From Hyphomicrobiales bacterium (lineage in GTDB: Bacteria > Pseudomonadota > Alphaproteobacteria > Rhizobiales > Aestuariivirgaceae), in assembly GCA_025362535.1 (NCBI GenBank), contig JANYGE010000185.1:1-6392 (forward strand): DNA of 6,392 nucleotides, given 5' to 3'. Positions within the stretch are counted from its first letter, which is position 1. Every line of letters starts with the position of its first letter. This document shows, in pieces, positions 1 to 6,392 of the stretch. Under the pieces are notes generated by a model. It had not been told where the DNA came from, did not search any database, and was given only the letters and a program-made list of their open reading frames with translations. A program made the position numbers and the translations under genes.

Positions 1-3000
1 GTTGTGGTTGCGGAGTTCCGAATTGATCACCACGGGTTTGCCACTTTCTAGAGCGGGCATGGCCTCGGCAATTAATTTGCGATCCAGAATTTTATCGAGC
101 CCATGGTTCTGCGCCATCACGCGGCGCGTGGCGATGGGGCCTGTCACATCGGCTTTGGCAAAGAGCTTCGAGAAATCGAGGCCCTTGGCTTTCCAATGTG
201 AAATGGCTTTCTTGGTGTCGAGCCATTCGGTGCAGCCAACAAGTTCCTCAAGTGTGCGTGCACCCATGGCAGCCATAAGCCCACGCAGTTCTTCGGCCAC
301 GAAGAAAAAGAAGTTGATCACATGCTCGGGCTGACCCTTGAAGCGCTTGCGGAGTTCTGGGTCTTGAGTTGCCACACCCACAGGGCAGGTGTTCAAATGG
401 CATTTCCGCATCATGATGCAGCCCGCCGCAATCAGTGGCGCTGTGGCAAAGCCAATTTCATCAGCACCCAGCAACATAGCAATGAGCACATCGCGGCCAG
501 AGCGAATGCCGCCGTCAGCCTGCACCCAGATGCGACCACGCAGATCATTGGCCACTAGAGTTTGCTGGGTTTCAGCAAGGCCGATTTCCCATGGCGAGCC
601 TGCGTGCTTTATTGATGTGAGAGGCGATGCACCAGTGCCACCTTCGTAACCGGATATGGTCACATGATCGGCATGGGCTTTTGATACGCCTGCAGCCACC
701 GTGCCCACACCCACTTCAGATACCAGCTTCACTGACACTTGAGCCACAGGGTTTACGTTTTTGAGATCATAAATCAGCTGCGCCAAATCTTCGATCGAAT
801 AAATGTCGTGGTGCGGTGGTGGCGAGATGAGGCCAACGCCCGGTGTGGAATGGCGCACCTTGGCAATGGTTGCATCAACCTTATGGCCGGGCAATTGCCC
901 GCCTTCGCCAGGCTTTGCACCTTGCGCCATTTTAATTTGCATCATATCTGAGTTGACAAGATATTCCGCCGTCACACCAAAGCGGCCAGAGGCCACTTGC
1001 TTGATGGCCGAGCGCATCGAGTCGCCATTTGGCATACGGGTGTAGCGATCAGCTTCTTCGCCGCCTTCACCCGTGTTGGATTTGCCACCAATGCGGTTCA
1101 TGGCAATCGCGAGTGTTGTATGAGCTTCGCGGCTGATTGAGCCATAGCTCATCGCACCCGTGGCGAAACGCTTCACAATATCCTTGGCAGCAATTACCTC
1201 ATCAATGCTGATGGAGGCCTTACCCATTTCCTCAGCCGACTTAATGCGGAAGAGGCCACGCAAAGTTTTCAGCTTTTCGTTCTGCTCGTTAATGAGGCGG
1301 GCATATTCTTTGTACTTGTCTAGGCTGTTGCCGCGCACTGCATGTTGCAGTGACGACACCGTTTCAGCTGTCCAAACATGGGCTTCGCCACGCATGCGCT
1401 GAGCATAGTCACCACCAACATCAAGAGATGTCGAGAGAACGGGGTTTAAACCGAAGGCATCTTCGTGCCGCCTAAAGGCTTCTTCAGCGACCTCGACCAG
1501 ACCAATGCCTTCAATCTGCGTGGCGGTGCCCGTGAAATATTTTTTGATGAATTCGGTCGATAAGCCAATCGCATCAAAAATCTGCGCGCCGCAATAAGAT
1601 TGATAAGTGGAAATGCCCATCTTGGACATGACTTTCAGAATACCCTTATCAACCGCTTTGATGTAACGCTTCACTGCTTCGTAGGCTGAAACTTTTTCAT
1701 CTAAAGTTGGCAGCAGCGCTTCTAAAGTTTCGAATGCGAGATAGGGGTTAATGGCCTCAGCACCATAACCTGCGAGTGCGCAGAATTGATGCACTTCGCG
1801 CGGTTCACCGGATTCAATGACGAGACCCACCAAGGTGCGCAGACCTTTGCGGATCAAGTGGTGATGCGTTGCTGAGGTCGCGAGCAGCGATGGGATGGCC
1901 ACACGTTCAGCTGAGACAGAACGATCCGACAGAACAATAATATTATAGCCATCACCCACCGCGCGTTCCGCTTGTGCACAGACACTGTCTAAAGCCGCCT
2001 CCATATATTCTGCGCCATTGGCTACATCATAAGTGATGTCGATGGTGACGGTACGGAACGGGTTATCGCGCACGGTGCCGATATTGCGGATGCGCTCCAA
2101 CTCTTCGTTGGTGAGAATCGGTTGGGCCACTTCAAGGCGCATGTGTTTTGATGTGCCTTTGAGATCGAGCAAGTTTGGTCGTGGACCAATAAAGCTCACC
2201 AAGCTCATCACCAATTCTTCACGGATCGGATCGATTGGTGGGTTGGTCACTTGCGCAAAGTTTTGCTTGAAGTAAGTGTCGAGCGATTTGGTTTTATCTG
2301 ACAGCGCCGACACGGGCGAGTCATTGCCCATCGAGCCAATGGCTTCCTGCCCCGTTGTGGCCATCGGTGACATCAGGATTTTTAAATCTTCTTGGCTATA
2401 CCCAAAAGCCTGCTGACGATCCAGCAATGGCACGGTGATTTTTGGCCGTGCGGTTTTCGCCTTGGGCATATCACGCAACACAACCTGGGTGCGCTTTAGC
2501 CATTCCTTATAAGGATGCGCCGTCGAAAGTTCCTTCTTCAAGTCTTCGTCGGAAATAATCTTCTTCTTGTCTAGATCGATCAGCAGCATCTTGCCGGGCT
2601 GCAAGCGCCACTTGTGGGTGATCTTCGATTCATCAAACGGCAACACGCCCATTTCAGAAGCGAGCAGCACATGGCCATCATCGGTGGTGAGATAACGCGA
2701 AGGGCGAAGGCCGTTGCGGTCCAATGTGGCTCCAATCACTTTGCCATCGGTAAACACCATGGCGGCAGGGCCATCCCATGGTTCCATCATGGCGGCATGA
2801 TGCTCATAGAAGGCACGGCGATCATCATCCATCAGAGGATTGCCAGCCCAAGCCTCAGGGATCAGCATCATCATGGCATGGGGCAGGGAGTAACCGCCCA
2901 TATAGAGAAGTTCGAGAGCGTTATCAAAACACGCCGTATCAGATTGGCCTTCATATGAAATAGGCCAAAGCTTCGACAAATCTTCGCCGAGCAAATCAGA

Positions 3001-3846
3001 TTTCATATTGGCTTGGCGTGCGGCCATCCAGTTATAGTTGCCGCGCACCGTGTTGATTTCACCGTTGTGGCAAACAAAGCGATAGGGATGCGATAGCGGC
3101 CAGCTTGGGAAAGTGTTGGTGGAGAAGCGTTGATGCACCAAAGCAAACGCCGATTGCACACGCTCATCTTTCAGATCTACATAATAGTTTGCAACATCCA
3201 CACCGAGCACGAGGCCTTTGTAAACCACGGTGCGGCAGGAGACTGAAACTGGATAATAGGTGCGGGCCTTTGCGCCGAGCACTTCCATCACGCGGTTGGA
3301 AACCACTTTGCGGCAGACAAAAAGCTTGCGCTCAAACTGGGCTTCATCACGAATTGTGGGGCCACGGCTGATGAACACTTGGCGATGAATAGGCTCGGTG
3401 CCTTTCACGGAATAGCCCAGTACGGATGAATCGACAGGCACATCACGCCAGCCTAAAACCTTCAAGCCTTCTTCGCGCGCGGTTTCCCACCAGATGCGTT
3501 CAATGTCTTGACGGTAAACCGGTTCACGCGGCATGAAGAGAAAGCCCACGCCATATTGGCCAGCGGCGGGAAGCTCAAACCCCAAGCGCTTGGCATCAGC
3601 AGAAAAATACTCGTGTGGAATTTGAATCAGAATGCCAGCGCCATCGCCCGCTTTTGGGTCAGCCCCAACAGCGCCGCGATGTTCTAGGTTTTGTAAGATC
3701 TGCAGGCCCTTGGAAACGATCTCATGGCTTTTCTTGTTGTGGATATTGGCATAGAGACCAATGCCGCAAGCATCATGTTCATTCCTGGGGTCATAAAGTC
3801 CATGGGCCTGTTTCATGCCCTCGGGCAAGTTCACGGGTGCGTTCAT
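1..3846 (-). CDS. gltB: Glutamate synthase (NADPH) large subunit, 3'-truncated by window edge
   Basis: This is the large (alpha) subunit of GOGAT, which uses glutamine and 2-oxoglutarate to make two glutamates in cytosolic ammonia assimilation. The frame is open for 1282 codons. The N-terminal class-II glutamine amidotransferase domain starts at Cys27 (HDACGIG). By family precedent a 26-residue propeptide is removed to free this cysteine as the nucleophile. The oxyanion-hole motif HNGEIN has Asn261-Gly262. The FMN/synthase domain shows MSYGSIS (899-905), NTGEGGE (924-930), GGIRSG (1112-1117) and EGGTGASP. The 3Fe-4S cluster motif C-x5-C-x4-C is Cys1143, Cys1149 and Cys1154. The last visible residues (ELRNHN) match the start of the GXGXG beta-helix domain. 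Family members are about 1500 residues, so roughly 200-300 are missing to the left. The start is supported by AGGAGA 9 nt upstream. The partner gltD is not in view. All catalytic motifs seen are intact. Confidence 0.97.
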   Translation of the reverse strand, partial: MNAPVNLPEGMKQAHGLYDPRNEHDACGIGLYANIHNKKSHEIVSKGLQILQNLEHRGAVGADPKAGDGAGILIQIPHEYFSADAKRLGFELPAAGQYGVGFLFMPREPVYRQDIERIWWETAREEGLKVLGWRDVPVDSSVLGYSVKGTEPIHRQVFISRGPTIRDEAQFERKLFVCRKVVSNRVMEVLGAKARTYYPVSVSCRTVVYKGLVLGVDVANYYVDLKDERVQSAFALVHQRFSTNTFPSWPLSHPYRFVCHNGEINTVRGNYNWMAARQANMKSDLLGEDLSKLWPISYEGQSDTACFDNALELLYMGGYSLPHAMMMLIPEAWAGNPLMDDDRRAFYEHHAAMMEPWDGPAAMVFTDGKVIGATLDRNGLRPSRYLTTDDGHVLLASEMGVLPFDESKITHKWRLQPGKMLLIDLDKKKIISDEDLKKELSTAHPYKEWLKRTQVVLRDMPKAKTARPKITVPLLDRQQAFGYSQEDLKILMSPMATTGQEAIGSMGNDSPVSALSDKTKSLDTYFKQNFAQVTNPPIDPIREELVMSLVSFIGPRPNLLDLKGTSKHMRLEVAQPILTNEELERIRNIGTVRDNPFRTVTIDITYDVANGAEYMEAALDSVCAQAERAVGDGYNIIVLSDRSVSAERVAIPSLLATSATHHHLIRKGLRTLVGLVIESGEPREVHQFCALAGYGAEAINPYLAFETLEALLPTLDEKVSAYEAVKRYIKAVDKGILKVMSKMGISTYQSYCGAQIFDAIGLSTEFIKKYFTGTATQIEGIGLVEVAEEAFRRHEDAFGLNPVLSTSLDVGGDYAQRMRGEAHVWTAETVSSLQHAVRGNSLDKYKEYARLINEQNEKLKTLRGLFRIKSAEEMGKASISIDEVIAAKDIVKRFATGAMSYGSISREAHTTLAIAMNRIGGKSNTGEGGEEADRYTRMPNGDSMRSAIKQVASGRFGVTAEYLVNSDMMQIKMAQGAKPGEGGQLPGHKVDATIAKVRHSTPGVGLISPPPHHDIYSIEDLAQLIYDLKNVNPVAQVSVKLVSEVGVGTVAAGVSKAHADHVTISGYEGGTGASPLTSIKHAGSPWEIGLAETQQTLVANDLRGRIWVQADGGIRSGRDVLIAMLLGADEIGFATAPLIAAGCIMMRKCHLNTCPVGVATQDPELRKRFKGQPEHVINFFFFVAEELRGLMAAMGARTLEELVGCTEWLDTKKAISHWKAKGLDFSKLFAKADVTGPIATRRVMAQNHGLDKILDRKLIAEAMPALESGKPVVINSELRNHN

Positions 3847-3855
3847 GGTGTTTGA

Positions 3856-3861
3856 TCTCCT
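3856..3861 (-). promoter_or_regulatory. Ribosome binding site of gltB
   Basis: On the minus strand this reads AGGAGA, nine bases before the ATG at 3846. It fixes the gltB start. That start gives a 26-residue leader before the catalytic Cys27, a normal propeptide length for this family. Confidence 0.85.
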
Positions 3862-3878
3862 GCATAGGTCAACTCTGC

Positions 3879-3896
3879 TGACGTATATCTATGTCA
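3879..3896. repeat. Imperfect 18-bp palindrome upstream of gltB (operator candidate)
   Basis: The plus strand reads TGACGTATATCTATGTCA; seven of nine symmetric base pairs match, and the outer four (TGAC/GTCA) are perfect. It sits 33 to 50 bases upstream of the gltB start codon and overlaps one candidate -10 element. The size and position fit a dimeric regulator site. No regulator can be named from the sequence. Confidence 0.35.
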
Positions 3897-3962
3897 TTTT
3901 AGAGTTTTTGACGCAAGGAAAGAATCATTTTTGCTATAAAAACGAAATAATATTGTGCAAAT

Positions 3963-4382
3963 TCACTCGGCTGTCTTTGAGTCGAAGTTCTTTTGGGCTT
4001 TTTCCATGTCATCGGCATGACTTTCAACCCATGTCCACAGGCCGCAAACGGCTTGGCCAAGAGAATGGCCCAGCTCAGTGCGGCGATATTCAACATTTGG
4101 CGGGATCACTGGATAGATGGTTCTGGTGACCAGACCAATGCGTTCCATCTTGCGCAAGGTCTGTGTCAGCATTTTTTGGCTGACTTCAGGTATGGCGCGC
4201 CGCAATGCCGAGAAGCGCATTGAGTCATGCGCTGCAAGTTCCTCCAGCACAATCATAGTCCATTTGTCGGCAATGTGGCCAATGAGCGCTTTGGTTAGGG
4301 ATTCCACTACGGGACTAAAACACGGGATCTCATAGTGCGATGTGGAGTCTTGATCAGGTTTTTGGGTTTGAATATCTTCCAT
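3963..4382 (-). CDS. HxlR-family winged helix-turn-helix transcriptional regulator
   Basis: A 139-residue cytosolic DNA-binding protein, of typical length for HxlR regulators. The family core runs from about residue 24 to 118. The helix bearing IADKWTMIVLEEL (37-49) matches the family signature around the invariant Trp (Trp41). The recognition region follows with RFSALRRAIPEVSQKMLTQ (56-74) and LRKMERIGLVTR (76-87). The wing ends in VEYRRTELGHSL (97-108), matching the usual VEYxLTxxG. HxlR proteins are dimers, and several sense quinones, aldehydes or disulfide stress through an N-terminal cysteine. Here Cys21 lies about seven residues upstream of the usual cysteine position and Cys113 is in the C-terminal helix, so thiol sensing is possible but unproven. 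The start is supported by AAGGAT with six bases before the ATG. It is divergent from the SDR gene, its most likely target. It precedes gltB on the same strand but is probably not functionally linked to it. Confidence 0.92.
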   Translation of the reverse strand: MEDIQTQKPDQDSTSHYEIPCFSPVVESLTKALIGHIADKWTMIVLEELAAHDSMRFSALRRAIPEVSQKMLTQTLRKMERIGLVTRTIYPVIPPNVEYRRTELGHSLGQAVCGLWTWVESHADDMEKAQKNFDSKTAE

Positions 4383-4412
4383 CGCAGTATCCTTTTGGTG
4401 CCTAACGCTATC

Positions 4413-4428
4413 TGAAGTGCCGTCTTCA
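4413..4428. repeat. Inverted repeat TGAAG-N6-CTTCA, candidate HxlR operator
   Basis: Two perfect 5-bp arms are separated by six bases (TGCCGT) and centred at 4420/4421. It lies between the divergent regulator and SDR genes and overlaps the candidate SDR -35 element. HxlR dimers bind short dyads in such regions, so this is the best operator candidate visible. Five-base arms can occur by chance, hence the modest confidence. Confidence 0.4.
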
Positions 4429-4467
4429 CAATCTCCATTGCAGGCTTATGTGGTGCTCTCCAACAAC

Positions 4468-4472
4468 GGAGA
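4468..4472 (+). promoter_or_regulatory. Ribosome binding site deciding the SDR start
   Basis: GGAGA lies five bases before the ATG at 4478. The earlier in-frame ATG at 4448 has no comparable site and would add ten residues unlike an SDR N-terminus. The 4478 start is therefore preferred. Confidence 0.8.
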
Positions 4473-4477
4473 CAAGC

Positions 4478-5230
4478 ATGAAAATCAATATTATTACGGG
4501 CGGCAGTCGCGGCCTTGGCCGCAGCATGGCACTTAATCTTGCCGACAAGGGGCAGGATTCTATTATCACCTATCACAGCAAGAAGGCCGAGGCCGAAGCT
4601 GTTGTGAAAGAGATTGAAGCCAAGGGCCGCAAAGCGGTGGCCTTGCAGCTTGATGTTTCAAAGGTTGCAGGATTTGACGCATTCATGGCGCAAGTGAAAC
4701 AGGCGCTTTCTACTACATGGAAGCGTGATAATTTCGACCATCTCGTCAACAATGCCGGAACCGGGGCCAACACGCCGATCACCGAAACCAGCGAGGCGGT
4801 TTTCGACGACATGGTTAACATCCATGTGAAAGCGCCTTATTTCCTGACGCAAAAACTTTTGCCGCTCATGGCTGATGGCGGGAAGATCATCAATCTCTCG
4901 TCAGGACTAGCACGCTTTTCCTACGCGAACTTTGCGCCCTATGCGATCATGAAAGGGGCCATTGAAGTGTTCACGCGCTATCTTGCAACCGAACTTGGGC
5001 CACGTCGCATCACCGCCAATACCATTGCGCCAGGTGCCATCGCCACAGATTTCGGCGGTGGCTTTGTGAGAGACAATGCAGAGTTCAGTGCTACGCTTTC
5101 CGGGCAGACGGCTTTGGGACGTGTGGGACAGGCTGATGACATTGGTGCATTGGCAGCCGCTATGCTGTCTGATGATTTCCGCTGGGTGAATGGCCAGCGC
5201 ATCGAAGCGTCGGGTGGGTTTATGCTTTAA
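4478..5230 (+). CDS. Short-chain dehydrogenase/reductase (SDR), classical FabG-like type
   Basis: A 250-residue NAD(P)-dependent oxidoreductase with a single Rossmann domain, of the usual length for classical SDRs and presumably cytosolic. The cofactor loop TGGSRGLG spans residues 7-14. Arg11 in that loop and the YHSK segment (32-35) after the second strand suggest preference for NADPH. Asp59-Val60 and NNAG (91-94) are the expected cofactor-side motifs. The catalytic set is complete: Asn114, Ser142, Tyr155 and Lys159 (YAIMK). IAPGAIATDF after the active site and the GGFML C-terminus are also typical. The substrate cannot be told from sequence. FabG itself is unlikely because no fatty-acid synthesis genes are adjacent. 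Divergence from an HxlR regulator suggests an inducible carbonyl, quinone or xenobiotic reductase (inference). A hairpin with a T tract follows the stop codon. Confidence 0.93.
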   Translation: MKINIITGGSRGLGRSMALNLADKGQDSIITYHSKKAEAEAVVKEIEAKGRKAVALQLDVSKVAGFDAFMAQVKQALSTTWKRDNFDHLVNNAGTGANTPITETSEAVFDDMVNIHVKAPYFLTQKLLPLMADGGKIINLSSGLARFSYANFAPYAIMKGAIEVFTRYLATELGPRRITANTIAPGAIATDFGGGFVRDNAEFSATLSGQTALGRVGQADDIGALAAAMLSDDFRWVNGQRIEASGGFML

Positions 5231-5253
5231 AAGCTATCCAAGAACGACTAGAC

Positions 5254-5280
5254 AGGGCTTCGCATAAGTGGAGCCCTTTT
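5254..5280 (+). terminator. Hairpin plus T tract between SDR and metallo-hydrolase genes, containing the downstream SD
   Basis: Bases 5254-5263 pair with 5268-5277 around an ATAA loop, giving a 10-bp stem with two G-U pairs and a perfect outer six (AGGGCT/AGCCCT). Four T residues follow (5278-5280 lie beyond the stem, and its last base is also T). This looks like a short intrinsic terminator for the SDR gene, though the T tract is brief. The GGAG at 5270-5273 is the only good Shine-Dalgarno sequence for the next gene (ATG at 5282, eight bases later). It lies wholly in the 3' arm, so the same fold could also hide that site. Terminator versus translation control cannot be settled from sequence. 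Confidence 0.6.
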
Positions 5281-5281
5281 C

Positions 5282-6157
5282 ATGCCAAATGCCATCATCC
5301 ATTCATTCTTCGACGAGCCCACGAATACCGTGAGTTATCTGGTGGCTGATCCTTCCTCAAAGCTGGCTTGTGTTATCGACCCTGTTCTTAATTATGATCA
5401 TAAATCAGGCGAAGCCAAGGTCACATCGGCGGATGCAATTTTAAGCACAGCTATGGCAGCGGGCTTGAAGATTGAATGGATATTGGAAACCCATGTGCAT
5501 GCGGATCATTTATCGGGTGCGCCTTATCTCAAATTAAAAACCGGAGCTAAGGTTGTTATTGGCGAACATATCCGTGATGTGCAGCAAATTTTCCGTCCGA
5601 TTTTTAATGCCTTGGATGTTTCAGGCGTAGGTTCCGAATTTGATCGGCTGCTGGTTGATGGTGACGTGCTGCCGCTTGGTAGCTTGAAAATTGAGGTGAT
5701 CGCAACACCGGGGCATACGCCTGCCTGCGTATCATTTAAAATTGCTGATGCGGTGTTTGTGGGCGACACGATGTTTATGCCGGATTATGGCACAGCACGG
5801 GCAGATTTTCCGGGCGGCGATGCGCGTGCCCTTTATCGCTCGATCCACCGGTTGCTGTCATTGCCGCCAGAAACCCGGTTGTTTATGTGCCATGATTATT
5901 TGCCAAAGGGTGGCCGCGACGTTTTTGTGTGGGAAAGCACAGTGGCAGAAGAGTTAGCCCATAATGTGCATGTGCATAAGGGCATATCCGAGGAAGAATT
6001 TGTGGCCATGCGCACCGCGCGCGATAAAACTTTATCGACACCAACACTTCTCATGCCGTCTATCCAAGTGAATATGCGGGCTGGAAAATTGCCGCCTGCA
6101 GATTCGAATGGCGTGCAGTATATTAAAGTTCCAGTGAAGCTGCTAAGCCCTGCTTAA
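5282..6157 (+). CDS. Metallo-beta-lactamase-fold hydrolase, Blh / persulfide dioxygenase-like
   Basis: A 291-residue protein without signal peptide or membrane segment. The metal-binding motif THVHADH gives His71, His73, Asp75 and His76. The other ligands are His145 (TPGHTPAC), Asp162 (VGDTMF) and His204 (CHDY). The stretch DYGTARADFPGGDARALYRS (168-187) and the C-terminal PSIQVNMRAGKLPP resemble the metallo-hydrolase domain of Blh proteins and the ETHE1/persulfide dioxygenase group. In ETHE1 two histidines and an aspartate, equivalent to His71, His145 and Asp162, bind iron and oxidise glutathione persulfide to sulfite. That activity is inferred here. Blh of Agrobacterium and Xylella carries an extra N-terminal DUF442 domain, absent here, and no BigR-type regulator or sulfur transporter is in view. 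A glyoxalase II-like hydrolase is the alternative. The SD (GGAG 5270-5273) lies in a hairpin. Threonine aldolase follows after 18 bp. Confidence 0.9.
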   Translation: MPNAIIHSFFDEPTNTVSYLVADPSSKLACVIDPVLNYDHKSGEAKVTSADAILSTAMAAGLKIEWILETHVHADHLSGAPYLKLKTGAKVVIGEHIRDVQQIFRPIFNALDVSGVGSEFDRLLVDGDVLPLGSLKIEVIATPGHTPACVSFKIADAVFVGDTMFMPDYGTARADFPGGDARALYRSIHRLLSLPPETRLFMCHDYLPKGGRDVFVWESTVAEELAHNVHVHKGISEEEFVAMRTARDKTLSTPTLLMPSIQVNMRAGKLPPADSNGVQYIKVPVKLLSPA

Positions 6158-6164
6158 TCACAGC

Positions 6165-6169
6165 AGGAG
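6165..6169 (+). promoter_or_regulatory. Ribosome binding site deciding the TTG start of threonine aldolase
   Basis: AGGAG stands six bases before a TTG at 6176. No in-frame ATG appears until codon 16, which would cut off the conserved N-terminal FGSDN segment. The TTG start is therefore preferred. Confidence 0.75.
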
Positions 6170-6175
6170 AGTCAC

Positions 6176-6392
6176 TTGAATTTCGGATCTGACAATGTTT
6201 ATGGCGTTCATCCTAAAATTATGGATGCGATTGTTGCGGCCAATCATGGTACGGCGCGGTCTTACCATCATGACGACGGCTCGAAGCACGTCGAGATAGA
6301 GCTATCTAAAATCTTTGAAAAAGAAGTTCGGGCTTTTCTGGTGCTCAATGGAACGAGTGCAAACAGTCTGGCTCTCTCGGCTTTGGTGCCAC
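6176..6392 (+). CDS. ltaE: Low-specificity L-threonine aldolase, N-terminal part (cut by window edge)
   Basis: The first 72 codons of a PLP enzyme that cleaves L-threonine or L-allo-threonine to glycine and acetaldehyde. The visible protein starts MNFGSDNVYGVHPKIMDAIV, matching the family opening in which an SDN motif is followed by HP and a helix. It continues with a region around SYHHDDGSKHVE, then ELSKIFEKEVRAFLVLNGTSAN (43-64), where NGTSAN matches the conserved GT-AN segment near the PLP phosphate. The PLP-binding lysine lies beyond the right edge and cannot be checked. Full-length relatives are about 340-350 residues. The start is TTG with a strong ribosome binding site. The 18-bp gap after the metallo-hydrolase, with no terminator in it, suggests co-transcription. 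Another beta-eliminating lyase of the same fold is less likely. Confidence 0.88.
   Translation, partial: MNFGSDNVYGVHPKIMDAIVAANHGTARSYHHDDGSKHVEIELSKIFEKEVRAFLVLNGTSANSLALSALVP

Larger units (their letters stand above)
3847..3962 (-). promoter_or_regulatory. gltB upstream region with candidate promoters and GTCA/TGAC cluster
   Basis: This 116-bp AT-rich gap lies between the stop of the HxlR gene and the start of gltB, both on the minus strand. It should carry the gltB promoter. Two weak sigma70-like candidates can be read on the minus strand. One is TTGCAC (3955-3960) with TATAGC (3933-3938) at 16-bp spacing. The other is TTGCGT (3911-3916) with CATAGA (3888-3893) at 17 bp. Neither is strong. 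Four copies of TGAC or its complement GTCA lie at 3868, 3879, 3893 and 3909. The middle two are the ends of an 18-bp imperfect palindrome (3879-3896). No GC-rich terminator hairpin was seen after the HxlR gene, so read-through into gltB is possible. Confidence 0.5.
4383..4477. promoter_or_regulatory. Divergent promoter region between the HxlR regulator and the SDR gene
   Basis: These 95 bp separate two divergent start codons. A candidate SDR promoter on the plus strand is TTCACA (4425-4430, five of six bases of TTGACA) with TATGTG (4447-4452, only three of six) at 16-bp spacing. It would start transcription near 4459 and leave a leader of about 20 nt. The right arm of an inverted repeat (4413-4428) overlaps this -35 element, as expected for a repressor site. 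No convincing promoter for the regulator gene was recognised. Its ribosome binding site is at 4389-4394 on the minus strand. Confidence 0.5.

Noticed and set aside
2..3881. Many plus-strand open frames of 60-115 codons opposite the first 3.8 kb
   Set aside because: They are antisense to the continuous gltB frame, which carries every expected GOGAT motif. Their translations show low-complexity or unlikely composition and no family resemblance.
3908..3940. Plus-strand TTGACG with TATAAA as a promoter
   Set aside because: The spacing is 21 bp, too long for sigma70, and it would direct transcription antisense into the HxlR gene. More likely chance in AT-rich sequence.
3899..4335. Other-frame open frames overlapping the HxlR gene
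   Set aside because: The 139-codon minus-strand frame has a clear HxlR signature and ribosome binding site, so the overlapping frames on either strand are shadows.
4448..4477. Upstream in-frame ATG for the SDR gene at 4448
   Set aside because: It lacks a ribosome binding site, overlaps the candidate -10 element, and adds residues before the canonical start of the Rossmann strand. The ATG at 4478 has GGAGA at good spacing.
4307..5202. Minus-strand open frames opposite the SDR gene and the divergent spacer
   Set aside because: They overlap a gene with a full catalytic set, and those over the spacer conflict with the regulator start and its ribosome binding site. No recognisable domain.
1..6392. 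CRISPR array, tRNA, insertion sequence, phage or toxin-antitoxin system
   Set aside because: No regularly spaced repeats, cloverleaf-like sequence, transposase motifs or terminal inverted repeats were seen. The window is filled by ordinary chromosomal genes with short gaps.

Overview
The window looks like a piece of a Gram-negative, probably alphaproteobacterial, chromosome with moderate GC. This rests on the style of the glutamate synthase large subunit and on a Blh-type metallo-beta-lactamase-fold protein of the kind known from rhizobia and Xylella. The assignment is by remembered family resemblance only. No rRNA, tRNA, CRISPR array, insertion sequence or phage gene was seen.

Layout. Positions 1-3846 (minus strand) hold the first 1282 codons of gltB, the large subunit of NADPH-dependent glutamate synthase (GOGAT); its C-terminal GXGXG domain runs off the left edge. 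A 116-bp AT-rich gap (3847-3962) holds its ribosome binding site and a cluster of GTCA/TGAC elements. Next, also on the minus strand, is an HxlR-family winged-helix regulator (3963-4382). It is divergent, across 95 bp, from a short-chain dehydrogenase/reductase (SDR) gene (4478-5230, plus). The spacer contains an inverted repeat that overlaps a candidate SDR promoter. Downstream on the plus strand are a metallo-beta-lactamase-fold protein resembling persulfide dioxygenase/Blh (5282-6157) and, 18 bp later, the start of a threonine aldolase (6176 to the right edge).

How the genes may work together. The HxlR regulator and the SDR form a classic divergent regulator-target pair, likely responding to a reactive carbonyl, quinone or other redox signal (inference). 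The metallo-hydrolase and threonine aldolase are probably co-transcribed. Between the SDR and the metallo-hydrolase is a 10-bp hairpin followed by four T residues, and the hairpin contains the metallo-hydrolase Shine-Dalgarno sequence. It could be a terminator, a translation-controlling structure, or both.

Overall this is mostly ordinary chromosomal content. I found no convincing undescribed multi-gene system. The points most worth a second look are the three non-coding signals: the SD-sequestering hairpin, the palindrome between hxlR and the SDR, and the GTCA/TGAC cluster upstream of gltB.
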